Shown: positions 8,183 to 14,465 of the stretch, in pieces | How the letters are laid out: each line of letters starts with the position of its first letter | Position numbering within the stretch: position 1 is the stretch's first letter | DNA from: Deltaproteobacteria bacterium | GTDB taxonomy: Bacteria; Desulfobacterota; Desulfobacteria; Desulfobacterales; JAFDDL01 | DNA length: 14,822 nt | Direction: 5' to 3' | NCBI GenBank assembly: GCA_019310865.1 | Contig: JAFDDL010000028.1 | Span: 1-14,822 of the forward strand | Notes under the pieces: model-generated | Seen by the model: only the letters and a program-made list of their open reading frames with translations | What the model was told of the DNA's origin: nothing | Databases searched by the model: none | Program-made: the position numbers and the translations under genes

Positions 8183-8246
8183 TAATTATAATTATAGCTG
8201 TATATTTTACTAAAATATGAAAATATTGGCATAAAAACGTATATTA

Positions 8247-8446
8247 TTACTTATTATCCACTTCCCGCCTGTAAAATATCTTCTTAACCCGCTCGATATG
8301 CTCGATCAAATCAACATCGTTGATATTGTGGTATCCTGTCTCTCGAGTTCCGACAACTCACCTTTTTCAATAAACTTCTGCAGCTGGTCCAAGGCTTTTG
8401 TGTAATTCGCATAACGCTGCTGCCAGAGGATGTCTTTTATTGTCAT
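8247..8446 (-). pseudogene. deletion fusion of a HEPN/HI0074-type gene with the tail of an MNT-type nucleotidyltransferase gene
   Basis: From the ATG at 8446 (GGAGG nine bases ahead) the minus strand encodes MTIKDILWQQRYANYTKALD and ends that domain near KGELSELERQ, then stops after a few more residues around 8306. The opening matches the 'DIRW.QRF.N...AL..L' start of HI0074-like nucleotidyltransferase-substrate-binding (HEPN) proteins, which normally continue for another 100 residues. A second frame over the following bases reads INDVDLIEHIERVKKIFYRR and ends at 8247, which resembles the C-terminus of the small MNT nucleotidyltransferase that usually sits next to such a gene. I infer that a deletion joined the front of the first gene to the back of the second, out of frame, killing a HEPN/MNT toxin-antitoxin pair. 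The second half is short and less certain. Confidence 0.55.
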
Positions 8447-8498
8447 TAAACAAATCCTCCAATAAGATTCGTAAAAAATCCCCGGACACCATTGCCTT

Positions 8499-8915
8499 TT
8501 ATGGGTCCTTTGATTGAATGGTATTTTCAATTATTGTGGAGTGGAGCAGCTGCATTTTCCAGGTTTCGGCCTCTTTGACGCAAACGGCGCTCTCCAGCCA
8601 GCGCGCCAGGCGATCCTGTTTAAGCATCTTGATATCGGCACGGTTCCAGTAGCTGATCCATGCCATGGCGCCCACCTGCTTGTATTCAATAAAATCAAAG
8701 GTATTGATTCGCTCAACCAACACCGGCTCAGAGTCTTTCAGTACATTGACAAGGTTGTCCAGTGTCCAAACCTCACCGTGCTCGAGCAGCTGGAAGTCTT
8801 CGGTCGTCTGCATCGCAATTCGCTCGTAATCCAATGCGGATATACCTTCAAAAAATTCCCTTACCACGTTTTCCACAGATTCTCTTTCTAATGTATCTGC
8901 CATCTTATCAACCAT
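8499..8915 (-). CDS. NTF2/SnoaL-like protein (DUF4440-type)
   Basis: The 138-aa protein starts at 8915 with GGGGGA about six bases upstream. The N-terminal helix (ESVENVVREFFEGISALDYERIA), the short 'T.DF.LLEHGEVW' turn (residues 38-50), and the final strand WKMQLLHSTIIE (119-130) follow the cone-shaped NTF2-like fold; the end resembles the DUF4440 'W.i...HsS' pattern. Members are small enzymes or ligand-binding proteins and the function here cannot be inferred. It has no signal peptide, so it is cytoplasmic. It ends 53 bases before the HEPN remnant on the same strand and diverges from the VapBC pair. Confidence 0.7.
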   Translation of the reverse strand: MVDKMADTLERESVENVVREFFEGISALDYERIAMQTTEDFQLLEHGEVWTLDNLVNVLKDSEPVLVERINTFDFIEYKQVGAMAWISYWNRADIKMLKQDRLARWLESAVCVKEAETWKMQLLHSTIIENTIQSKDP

Positions 8916-8946
8916 AATAATCCCCCAATGTCGTCAAATTCATAGA

Positions 8947-8976
8947 TTGATAGCGCATAGGCTATTTGATTGTCAA
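8947..8976 (-). promoter_or_regulatory. candidate promoter of the NTF2-like gene
   Basis: On the minus strand TTGACA (8971-8976) and TATCAA (8947-8952) are separated by 18 bases, 30 bases before the ATG at 8915. The -35 box is consensus; the -10 box matches 4 of 6 positions. Confidence 0.45.
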
Positions 8977-9020
8977 CCGATCAACACCGGCTCTTATTGC
9001 GTGGCTTTTAAAAATCAACC

Positions 9021-9056
9021 TTGACAGAGTCATGAATTTTTCATACAATTTCATGA
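9021..9056 (+). promoter_or_regulatory. promoter and probable operator of the RHH-VapC operon
   Basis: TTGACA (9021-9026) and TACAAT (9044-9049) are separated by exactly 17 bases, a near-consensus promoter. An inverted repeat TCATGAA (9030-9036) / TTCATGA (9050-9056) spans the spacer and the -10 box with 13 bases between arms. This is where a ribbon-helix-helix antitoxin would bind to repress its own operon. The ATG of the antitoxin gene lies about 23 bases past the second arm. Confidence 0.6.
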
Positions 9057-9078
9057 AAACAATTGATGGGAGGATACC

Positions 9079-9351
9079 ATGGCAAATCTGCAAATTAAAG
9101 GCGTGGACGACGATCTATACAAGGAGCTTAAAGCGTTGGCCGCTAGGGAAAACCGCTCAGTCAGTCAACAGGTCCTTTATTTTCTTAAGTTTTTTATCAG
9201 CAGAAAAAAAACGCTTCAATCGACAAAATCAGCGGGTGAAGTGTTACTGGAGCTTTCGGGTTCCTGGCAGGATGCAAGGGAGTCTGAAGACATTATCGCT
9301 GATATACGGGCCGCTCGAAAAAACTCAAAAAAACTCAAGAAAGGCTTTTAA
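9079..9351 (+). CDS. ribbon-helix-helix antitoxin of a VapBC/FitAB-type pair
   Basis: The 90-aa protein starts at 9079, with GGGAGG five bases ahead. The first 45 residues give the RHH DNA-binding motif: a beta strand (ANLQIKGV), helix one (DDLYKELKALAARE) and helix two after NRSVSQQV, as in FitA-like antitoxins. The C-terminal half carries an amphipathic stretch (residues about 55-75, WQDARESEDIIADIRAA) of the kind that wraps around the PIN toxin, followed by a lysine-rich tail. The stop TAA overlaps the next gene's region by one base, so translation is coupled to the toxin. Confidence 0.88.
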   Translation: MANLQIKGVDDDLYKELKALAARENRSVSQQVLYFLKFFISRKKTLQSTKSAGEVLLELSGSWQDARESEDIIADIRAARKNSKKLKKGF

Positions 9352-9352
9352 A

Positions 9353-9754
9353 ATGTTTCTTCTAGATACAGACATCTTGATTTACAGTTTAAAGGGAGAT
9401 GAGGCAGTCAACAGCCATATTCGGCGCCACATTCACGATCCCATAAAAACAACGGTTATGACTTTGATGGAACTTTATTATGGCGCCTATAAGTCACAGC
9501 ATAAAACCAGTAACCTCTCAAAGGTAAAAACGATTTCCCACTCTATGGAAATTCTTTCACCTGAGCCTGAAACCGCCGAAATATTCGGATTGTTAAAATC
9601 AGACTTGGAATTATCCGGCAATCGCTTAGACGATTTCGACCTAATAATAGCAGCCATTGCCCTGTCTCATAATCTCACCCTGGTCTCCAATAATGAAAAG
9701 CATTTTAAAAGAATCGAAGGGCTCAAATATGAGAACTGGGCTGCAAAGGATTAG
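9353..9754 (+). CDS. vapC: VapC-type PIN-domain ribonuclease toxin
   Basis: The ATG at 9353 lies one base past the antitoxin's stop codon. A longer in-frame reading from 8966 covers the antitoxin gene in another frame and is not real. The 133-aa product has the PIN acidic residues: D5 in FLLDTDILIYSL, E40 in LMELYYGA, D93 and D96 in RLDDFDLIIAA, and the closing N113/N114 in LTLVSNNEKHF. These bind Mg2+ for single-stranded RNA cleavage; tRNAs and the rRNA sarcin-ricin loop are known targets in the family. Length matches typical VapC (about 130-140 aa) and nothing is missing, so the pair is probably active. Confidence 0.92.
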   Translation: MFLLDTDILIYSLKGDEAVNSHIRRHIHDPIKTTVMTLMELYYGAYKSQHKTSNLSKVKTISHSMEILSPEPETAEIFGLLKSDLELSGNRLDDFDLIIAAIALSHNLTLVSNNEKHFKRIEGLKYENWAAKD

Positions 9755-10241
9755 AATACCCCAACGTAGCTGATATAACATCTATTATTCATATTTGAAA
9801 ATGCTTGGTTTACATGGCGTTTTCACTGACCCACTCTCCACAATCCAAAGGCACCCTAGCCTCCTACCTCCATGATGCGGGCGATCTCTTTTCATCTCAA
9901 GTCAAAAGTCCGAAAGTCGGCCCAGACCGGATAGGTGCCTACAAACCAGGTATACCCTAAGAGCCAGTTTCAAAACGCCCCATCTCCGCCCATATCGGTG
10001 TTGGACGAAAATTTTAATCTTCAAAATACTTAATGTATTCCTCCGGTTAAAATTTTCGTCCGCCTTGATCTGAACCGAGCTTGAACGTTTTGAAACTGGC
10101 TCCTAATATTAATAAAATATTCTTTTGGTTATGTAATAGAAATATCAATATAGCAAGATTTGACACAGCAATAGCAACAACTAGAAAGATATTGCTACAG
10201 AATCAATATATAAAATGCATGATTTCATAAAAAGGTCAGGT
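9755..10241. other. non-coding stretch between vapC and the transposon
   Basis: No convincing gene is visible in these 487 bases. The central part (9961-10102) is the nested palindrome listed separately. Bases 9755-9956 have short open stretches only. Bases 10107-10241 are very AT-rich and lead directly into the left inverted repeat of the transposon. Confidence 0.5.
9961..10102. repeat. 142-bp nested palindromic element, MITE-like, flanked by CTAA direct repeats
   Basis: Outer arms GAGCCAGTTTCAAAACG (9961-9977) and its exact reverse complement (10086-10102) enclose inner arms GGACGAAAATTTTAA (10003-10017) and its exact complement (10047-10061), with a small central stem AATAC/GTATT (10025-10029 and 10035-10039). 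The whole unit is flanked by CTAA at 9957-9960 and 10103-10106, which looks like a target duplication. It contains no gene. Size, symmetry and flanks fit a non-autonomous transposable repeat. The alternative is a structured RNA or a large bidirectional terminator, but 17-bp perfect outer arms with flanking repeats favour a mobile element. Confidence 0.65.
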
Positions 10242-10265
10242 TAAACGCTAGCGAATAGTGTAACG
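10242..10265 (+). repeat. left terminal inverted repeat of the transposon
   Basis: It reads TAAACGCTAGCGAATAGT then GTAACG. It matches the reverse complement of 14715-14738 at 23 of 24 positions; the single difference is A here versus C at the ninth position. The GCGAATAGTGTAACG part is identical in both ends and is the likely transposase binding core. Confidence 0.85.
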
Positions 10266-10296
10266 GATGGTTTTACAAAATACAGTAACAAGCTTA

Positions 10297-10433
10297 TACC
10301 CCGCCGGCAAAGCTGCCGCTTGTCAAGATAAATGATATTGAAAGAATCACAATAGAGACTACCCCGCCGCTGCCATACCCTGATACCCCGCCCAAGACTA
10401 TCCCGCCGAGAAATGAAAAGGGACTATCCCGCC
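10297..10433 (+). repeat. five direct copies of TAYCCCGCC in the left end
   Basis: The 9-mer TACCCCGCC occurs at 10297, 10360 and 10384, and TATCCCGCC at 10399 and 10425, all on the same strand, within 137 bases between the left terminal repeat and the first gene. The spacing of the starts is 63, 24, 15 and 26 bases. The right end has no such copies. They could be subterminal binding sites for the transposase, or operator sites for one of the element's own zinc-finger or HTH proteins. Confidence 0.6.
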
Positions 10434-10447
10434 CTTTTAAAAAAAAT

Positions 10448-10502
10448 ATCCCTCCTGTATTATGAAGTGAGTTAGCGAAAAACACCAAAAAACAGGAGGG
10501 AT
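10448..10502 (+). promoter_or_regulatory. 11-bp inverted repeat that buries the ribosome binding site of the first transposon gene
   Basis: ATCCCTCCTGT (10448-10458) is exactly complementary to ACAGGAGGGAT (10492-10502), with 33 bases between. The right arm contains the AGGAGG Shine-Dalgarno sequence for the ATG at 10508. Any transcript that starts before 10448, such as one reading through from outside, would fold and hide the site, while a transcript starting inside the loop would not. IS10 and IS50 are known to protect themselves from readthrough expression by this logic. It could also be an operator for a dimeric repressor. Confidence 0.6.
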
Positions 10503-10507
10503 AAGCG

Positions 10508-11140
10508 ATGCCACTGACAGCGACATACGAGGACATTAAAGCATATCAGGACAAAGTTGAAAAGAATAAAATCACACCCCATGGTCTCCCCCCGTGTCCG
10601 TGTTGCCATCTTGAGTCATTATTTTTCAAGCACCATGCATACCGCGAACGGCGTTTTTTCATTATCGTTGAATTGCTTGTGAAAGCAGTGTTTTGTGCAT
10701 TGGTGCGCTTCAGGTGCCCGGATTGCGGCAAGACCATCACGCACTATCCGGATTTTGCCATCCCTCACAAGCATTACACCCGCCAAACGATTGAAAGCTT
10801 CAGCCGTGCCTATGTGCAAGATGATAAAAAAACCTACGAAGATGCGGTTATGACCGATGATGGTGTACCCCAATGTGCGACCAGCGGCCGGCCCTTGGCG
10901 CCATCGAGCATCCATCGCTGGATTTCTACTTTAGCCAAGCTTATCATAGCCTATCAGGTTGCCTTGGAAAAATCGCTTCAGGAAAAACCCATCCCCCACC
11001 TTTGTAAGCGTCCTATCGCGGTACAGATCCCTGAAAAAAAATACAAAACACGCAAAAGAAGGGATTGCCTGCTACGGTGCCGATGGTTTTTTAAGACCCG
11101 GATATTTTTGAAAAATCAGATTTCACCGAGTTTGCAATAA
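10508..11140 (+). CDS. transposon-borne double-CxxC zinc-binding protein (DUF6431-like)
   Basis: The 210-aa protein has a strong GGAGGG site seven bases before ATG. Two cysteine pairs, C30/C33 (PPCPCCHLES) and C70/C73 (RFRCPDCGKTITHYPDF), flank a basic and hydrophobic segment and would form one zinc ribbon. The pattern 'CP.C...H..Y.R...RF.CP.CGKT....PDF..P...Y' resembles DUF6431-type proteins found beside transposases. The part from about 120-150 (SSIHRWISTLAKLI) may be helix-turn-helix-like. The last about 30 residues, after an eight-A run at 11034-11041, are unusually basic; the -1 frame there reads GIACYGADGFLRPGYF and stops at 11111, which looks more protein-like, so a frameshift (mutational or programmed) is possible. 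Function is unknown; DNA or target recognition is a reasonable guess by analogy with zinc-binding TniQ proteins. Confidence 0.7.
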   Translation: MPLTATYEDIKAYQDKVEKNKITPHGLPPCPCCHLESLFFKHHAYRERRFFIIVELLVKAVFCALVRFRCPDCGKTITHYPDFAIPHKHYTRQTIESFSRAYVQDDKKTYEDAVMTDDGVPQCATSGRPLAPSSIHRWISTLAKLIIAYQVALEKSLQEKPIPHLCKRPIAVQIPEKKYKTRKRRDCLLRCRWFFKTRIFLKNQISPSLQ

Positions 11141-11225
11141 CATCTGTCACAACTTGATGTATGGTGCCTCCACAATGTTTGCACCAAAACCGCAGGATTA
11201 ACTCAAACTGTGAGGAGGTATCATT

Positions 11226-11519
11226 ATGGGTTCATACACGGATGGTTTCTTGCGAAGGCTGCGCAATGAAATCGATATTGATCAGGTTATCGCCCAGTTG
11301 GGACTTGAGAGGCAAACCGGCAAAAAAATCCTCCGGTTCCGCTGTCCGGTTTGCCACGGTTTTCATACGGCAACCAATGCGCGGAGCAACCTGGCACGAT
11401 GTTTTTCGTGTGAAATCAATTACAATCCCATTGATTTGGTCATGGCGGTCACCGCGCAAAGCTTCGTGGAAACGGTTGAGTTTTTGAAAAGCCATCTGGC
11501 CGATACCCGGACAAGCTGA
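11226..11519 (+). CDS. stand-alone DnaG-type (CHC2-like) zinc finger protein
   Basis: The 97-aa protein starts at 11226, with GAGGAGG seven bases ahead. It lines up from end to end with the zinc domain of bacterial DnaG primase: an N-terminal helix (EIDIDQVIAQLGLE), then RFRCPVCHGFHTAT, then ARCFSCEINYNPIDLVMAV, then a helix like DnaG's 'sF.EAve.L' (QSFVETVEFLKSHL). The zinc ligands are C40, C43, C59 and C62, so the His of classic CHC2 is replaced by Cys. No primase (TOPRIM) domain follows; the gene ends there. In DnaG this domain helps recognise single-stranded template. Here it may recognise single-stranded or forked DNA for the transposon. Identity of the fold is well supported; the role is inference. 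Confidence 0.85.
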   Translation: MGSYTDGFLRRLRNEIDIDQVIAQLGLERQTGKKILRFRCPVCHGFHTATNARSNLARCFSCEINYNPIDLVMAVTAQSFVETVEFLKSHLADTRTS

Positions 11520-11533
11520 AAGCCGATTGCGAT

Positions 11534-12100
11534 ATGGTTAAGAAGATGGATCTGTCCTCGCGGCGCCTGGCGCAGCTGGAGACGGTCATTAAAAAATACC
11601 GGCAGGACTTTTATTCCGTTGGAAAAGCGCTCAAGGAGATCCGCGATGGCCGGCATTATCAGAAGCTTTCTTTTAAAAGCTTTGAGGGCTATGTCAGGAT
11701 ACGATGGGATATGGGCCGCTCGCATGCCTACCGGCTCATTGACGCGTCTTTGGTAATCGATAACCTGTCCCCAATTGGGGATGCGCTGCCAAGAAACGAA
11801 GCCCAGACCCGGCCCCTTACCAAGCTTGATGTCTTTAGTCAAAAAAGGGTTTGGCGCGATTTTTTAAAAACCGGCAAAACGCTCACCGCGCTGAATATCA
11901 AAAAGTTCGTATCGGCTTATCTGGGGGAGCAAGAACCCAAAACGCCCTTTATCGAGCGCATCAGCAAGGATTATCAGCAAGCCGTTGGCAGCATGCTTTG
12001 CCAGATCAGCATTGCGCAAAATGACCGGTGGCGAGCAACTTCACAAAAAACCGCTTTATACTGGAGCAACGTGATGAAAGAAAAAATACTGTGGGGGTAG
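11534..12100 (+). CDS. transposon HTH protein of phage/plasmid type
   Basis: The 188-aa protein begins 14 bases after the CHC2-like gene. No strong ribosome binding site is visible at 11534, so translation is probably coupled; ATG at 11546 is an alternative. Residues about 25-98 match a pattern I recall from phage and plasmid ParB-like proteins: 'VGKALKEIRDGRHYQ...FEGYVRIRWDMGRSHAYRLIDAS...L.PIG...P.NEAQTRPLTKL'. The segment WDMGRSHAYRLIDAS (58-72) is a helix-turn-helix. The N-terminal region is rich in charged helix. The C-terminal 90 residues are not recognised. It ends 5 bases before the transposase ATG. Likely a DNA-binding partner of the transposase or a regulator. Confidence 0.65.
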   Translation: MVKKMDLSSRRLAQLETVIKKYRQDFYSVGKALKEIRDGRHYQKLSFKSFEGYVRIRWDMGRSHAYRLIDASLVIDNLSPIGDALPRNEAQTRPLTKLDVFSQKRVWRDFLKTGKTLTALNIKKFVSAYLGEQEPKTPFIERISKDYQQAVGSMLCQISIAQNDRWRATSQKTALYWSNVMKEKILWG

Positions 12101-12105
12101 CGAAA

Positions 12106-13788
12106 ATGCATGAGCTGCCGGACATCTCAACGCTTTCTTTAGACGATCAGTTCATGATTTTGCTGCATAAAAAGATCATGAACAAGACCGGTTCAGCCAA
12201 ACGTCGGGCCAAGAAATACTATGTGGACCAGTATAAAAAAACAGGGCTTATCCCCAAACCACTGCACCTGGCCGGTCGCGGCGTCATGGAGGGTCGAAAA
12301 TGCAGCGGACGGCCGCGTGCGCTGTCTTGTGACGTAAAAAATCGCTTTATTCAAATGGTCAAGGCATCGTGTAATGAAGATGACGATAACTTTATCTACA
12401 TCACCCGAAAGGCTCGATTGATCAGTATCTTTCATAAGTTTTTGGAAGAAGAATTTCAAAAAAAGATTTCCATACATGCCCTTTACCGTCTGGTTCGCAC
12501 GGAAAACCTGAAGCTGTATTTGAAAATGCCCGATTTTGATGAAGTGCAGGCGGAAAAGGGGTTTTTCAACCCCGAGATCGTTTTTGATCTGGTGCAGGTT
12601 GACGGCTGCACCTTTCAGTACATCAAAATTAAGGATGAAACGGGAAAGTGGTGCAAACCCGCGGTGATCGAATTTTATGATACCGGATCGCGCTATATGT
12701 TCGTGTTGGAATTTTATTTTTCGGAAACCAGCCTCAATGCGCTGGACCTGTTCACCCGGTTTTTACTCAATAGGCCGTTTCCAAAAAAACGAGTTCGGCT
12801 GCGTCCGGATCGCGCCAAAGGGTTTTTGAACCTGAAACGGCCGATCCACGAACTAAACATCAAATACTCGCTGCCCGATGGATTTTATTTGGAGCCTGAT
12901 TTTACCGGCAAGCGATCACCGAAGCACAAGGTTCATCTGGAGTCGAGCCATCGCAGTCTGCATCATTTTGAGATCCGTATCATCAAAAAGTTTGAAGACA
13001 AAATCGTCAAGCTAGAACCAGGCTATGCCTTTAAGGGCAATAAAAAAGAACCCATTGTTGTTACCTGCCTGGATGTCAGCCTCGAGCAGTTAAGACAAAG
13101 CCGGATGCTTGAATCGTATCGCCGGGAGCACAATGACAGCGTCCATCGATTTTCCGAAGAAGGCAAAACGCAAAAATGGGTTCCCAGCGAAAAGCTTCAG
13201 GCGTACTTGTCCGATCAAGAAACCCTGGCATTTGATCCGGATCATGTCGAGGGCTTTATCCGGTATGGATTTGACAAGCTAAAAGCCTTTGTGTCCACGC
13301 AGAAGACCATCACCTTCGATAAACAAAAATATACCGTGGTTGTGGGGGCTGAAAAGTTCAGTTCGCACAAAAGCACAGAGGTTCGCGTGTCACGCTGCGA
13401 CAACAAGCTTTATATCTTTGAGCGCAAAGAAGACGGTGTCCTTCTGGGTGAGGCATTGTGCCAGAGCGCTTCGGAAAAACCCAAATCCGTAGTCGAAAAA
13501 TCGGAAAAAAGGCTGAAGCAAAATGAGGTCGAACAGATCGGCGCATATCTTGAAACCAAGCAAATGAGCGTTGATATGAACAGCCTCATTTCTTGCTACC
13601 AAAACGGACTGACGTCCAATATCGCAAAGGCCGTCTTTGAAAACAACACCAAACGCTATGATCGAATTGTCGCCAAACTACACGAACCGGACAGGGCCGG
13701 TTTTGTGCGCTTCAACGCATTTGTAATCGATTCTAATCGCTATCAGCAAAAGCAGCTTGCGCCGGCCGATGGCAAGATGGGGGTTTAA
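12106..13788 (+). CDS. DDE transposase, Mu/TnsB/IstA-like architecture
   Basis: I chose ATG 12106 over the in-frame GTG at 12028, which overlaps the upstream gene and lacks a ribosome binding site; the 560-aa product has a G-rich sequence about nine bases ahead. The N-terminus (about 1-140) carries basic helical DNA-binding segments, including GRKCSGRPRALS (63-74). The integrase core starts near 155; the catalytic triad is most likely D166 (LVQVDG), D235 (RLRPDRAKGF) and E279 (KHKVHLESSHRSLHHFE), with 68 and 43 residues between. A C-terminal beta-barrel-like region (about 400-450: FDKQKYTVVVG to KLYIFER) fits the Mu-type C domain. The last 60 residues could contact the ATPase. The one-base overlap with the next gene indicates coupling. 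Confidence 0.85.
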   Translation: MHELPDISTLSLDDQFMILLHKKIMNKTGSAKRRAKKYYVDQYKKTGLIPKPLHLAGRGVMEGRKCSGRPRALSCDVKNRFIQMVKASCNEDDDNFIYITRKARLISIFHKFLEEEFQKKISIHALYRLVRTENLKLYLKMPDFDEVQAEKGFFNPEIVFDLVQVDGCTFQYIKIKDETGKWCKPAVIEFYDTGSRYMFVLEFYFSETSLNALDLFTRFLLNRPFPKKRVRLRPDRAKGFLNLKRPIHELNIKYSLPDGFYLEPDFTGKRSPKHKVHLESSHRSLHHFEIRIIKKFEDKIVKLEPGYAFKGNKKEPIVVTCLDVSLEQLRQSRMLESYRREHNDSVHRFSEEGKTQKWVPSEKLQAYLSDQETLAFDPDHVEGFIRYGFDKLKAFVSTQKTITFDKQKYTVVVGAEKFSSHKSTEVRVSRCDNKLYIFERKEDGVLLGEALCQSASEKPKSVVEKSEKRLKQNEVEQIGAYLETKQMSVDMNSLISCYQNGLTSNIAKAVFENNTKRYDRIVAKLHEPDRAGFVRFNAFVIDSNRYQQKQLAPADGKMGV

Positions 13789-14465
13789 TGAAAAATAGAC
13801 GAAAAGAACACTTTATTAACGACAAGCGCCGCAGATCGTATCTGAGCAGCGTCTATACGCGCATGTACCGAGGCAAAAGCGCGTTGATTGAAGGCGCCTA
13901 TGGCGCAGGCAAAACCCGATTTTTGGAATTGATCAAGCCTAAAAAATTGAAAACGCTCTGGCTCGAATCACTGGATAACAAACATGAGATTCTGGCATCA
14001 ATACTTCAGGAGCTAAATTATGAGGGCGTGGCAACCCATTGGTACACCTCCAGAAATTTAAAAAAAATTTGCAGCCTGACCGGTTTTTTTATTGCCATCG
14101 ATGAGGCCAATGATCTGGATCGGCGGGTCTGGCCGTATTTTAAAAGAATCATCGATGCGAATATCCCGATGGTCTTTGCAGGCTTGCCCAAGGTCAGAAC
14201 CTATCTGGCCAGTGAGCATCCGGATATCCTCAGCCGCTTAAAGGTGCTGACGCTCTATCCCATAATCGTTGAGGATTTTATTGCCGAGTATAAGAATTTT
14301 TCGCCGGAAGCCATTGAACAGATTTATGTCGCCACCGACAGTGATATGCGAAAATTTGAAGAAATTTGCATGGAATGCCTGGATAAGGCAAAGGAGCTCA
14401 AGTATAGTCTGGTGGATATTAATTTAGCTCTGAGCGTCCTCACGGATCTTCCAGCCAACCATTGA
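13788..14465 (+). CDS. AAA+ transposition ATPase (TnsC/MuB/IstB-like)
   Basis: The 225-aa protein starts at 13788, sharing a base with the transposase stop. It has Walker A GAYGAGKT (36-43), Walker B FFIAIDEA (100-107), a sensor-1-like strand MVFAGLPK (128-135) and a candidate arginine finger R150 (ILSRLKVLTL). The 'IDEAndL' and 'vfaGlP' blocks recall TniB/TnsC and IS21 IstB. Such ATPases form DNA-bound oligomers that mark the target and activate the transposase. It is shorter than TnsC or TniB (usually about 300 aa or more) and closer to IstB in size. The basic N-terminus (KNRRKEHF, DKRRRS) may contact DNA or the transposase. Confidence 0.88.
   Translation: MKNRRKEHFINDKRRRSYLSSVYTRMYRGKSALIEGAYGAGKTRFLELIKPKKLKTLWLESLDNKHEILASILQELNYEGVATHWYTSRNLKKICSLTGFFIAIDEANDLDRRVWPYFKRIIDANIPMVFAGLPKVRTYLASEHPDILSRLKVLTLYPIIVEDFIAEYKNFSPEAIEQIYVATDSDMRKFEEICMECLDKAKELKYSLVDINLALSVLTDLPANH

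Noticed and set aside
8966..9352. Upstream in-frame extension of vapC starting at 8966
   Set aside because: It runs across the promoter and through the whole antitoxin gene in another frame and its translation has no domain character; the PIN domain begins exactly at the ATG at 9353.
9961..10102. Nested palindrome as a CRISPR repeat or an attachment site
   Set aside because: It is a single unit without regularly spaced copies and without an integrase gene nearby.
10294..10536. Minus-strand glycine- and valine-rich reading frame of 80 codons over the transposon's left end
   Set aside because: Its repetitive composition comes from reading the TAYCCCGCC repeats backwards; no ribosome binding site or known domain.
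12028..12105. GTG start for the transposase at 12028
   Set aside because: It lies inside the HTH gene, has no ribosome binding site, and the added residues look like a shadow of that gene; the ATG at 12106 follows directly after the HTH gene's stop.
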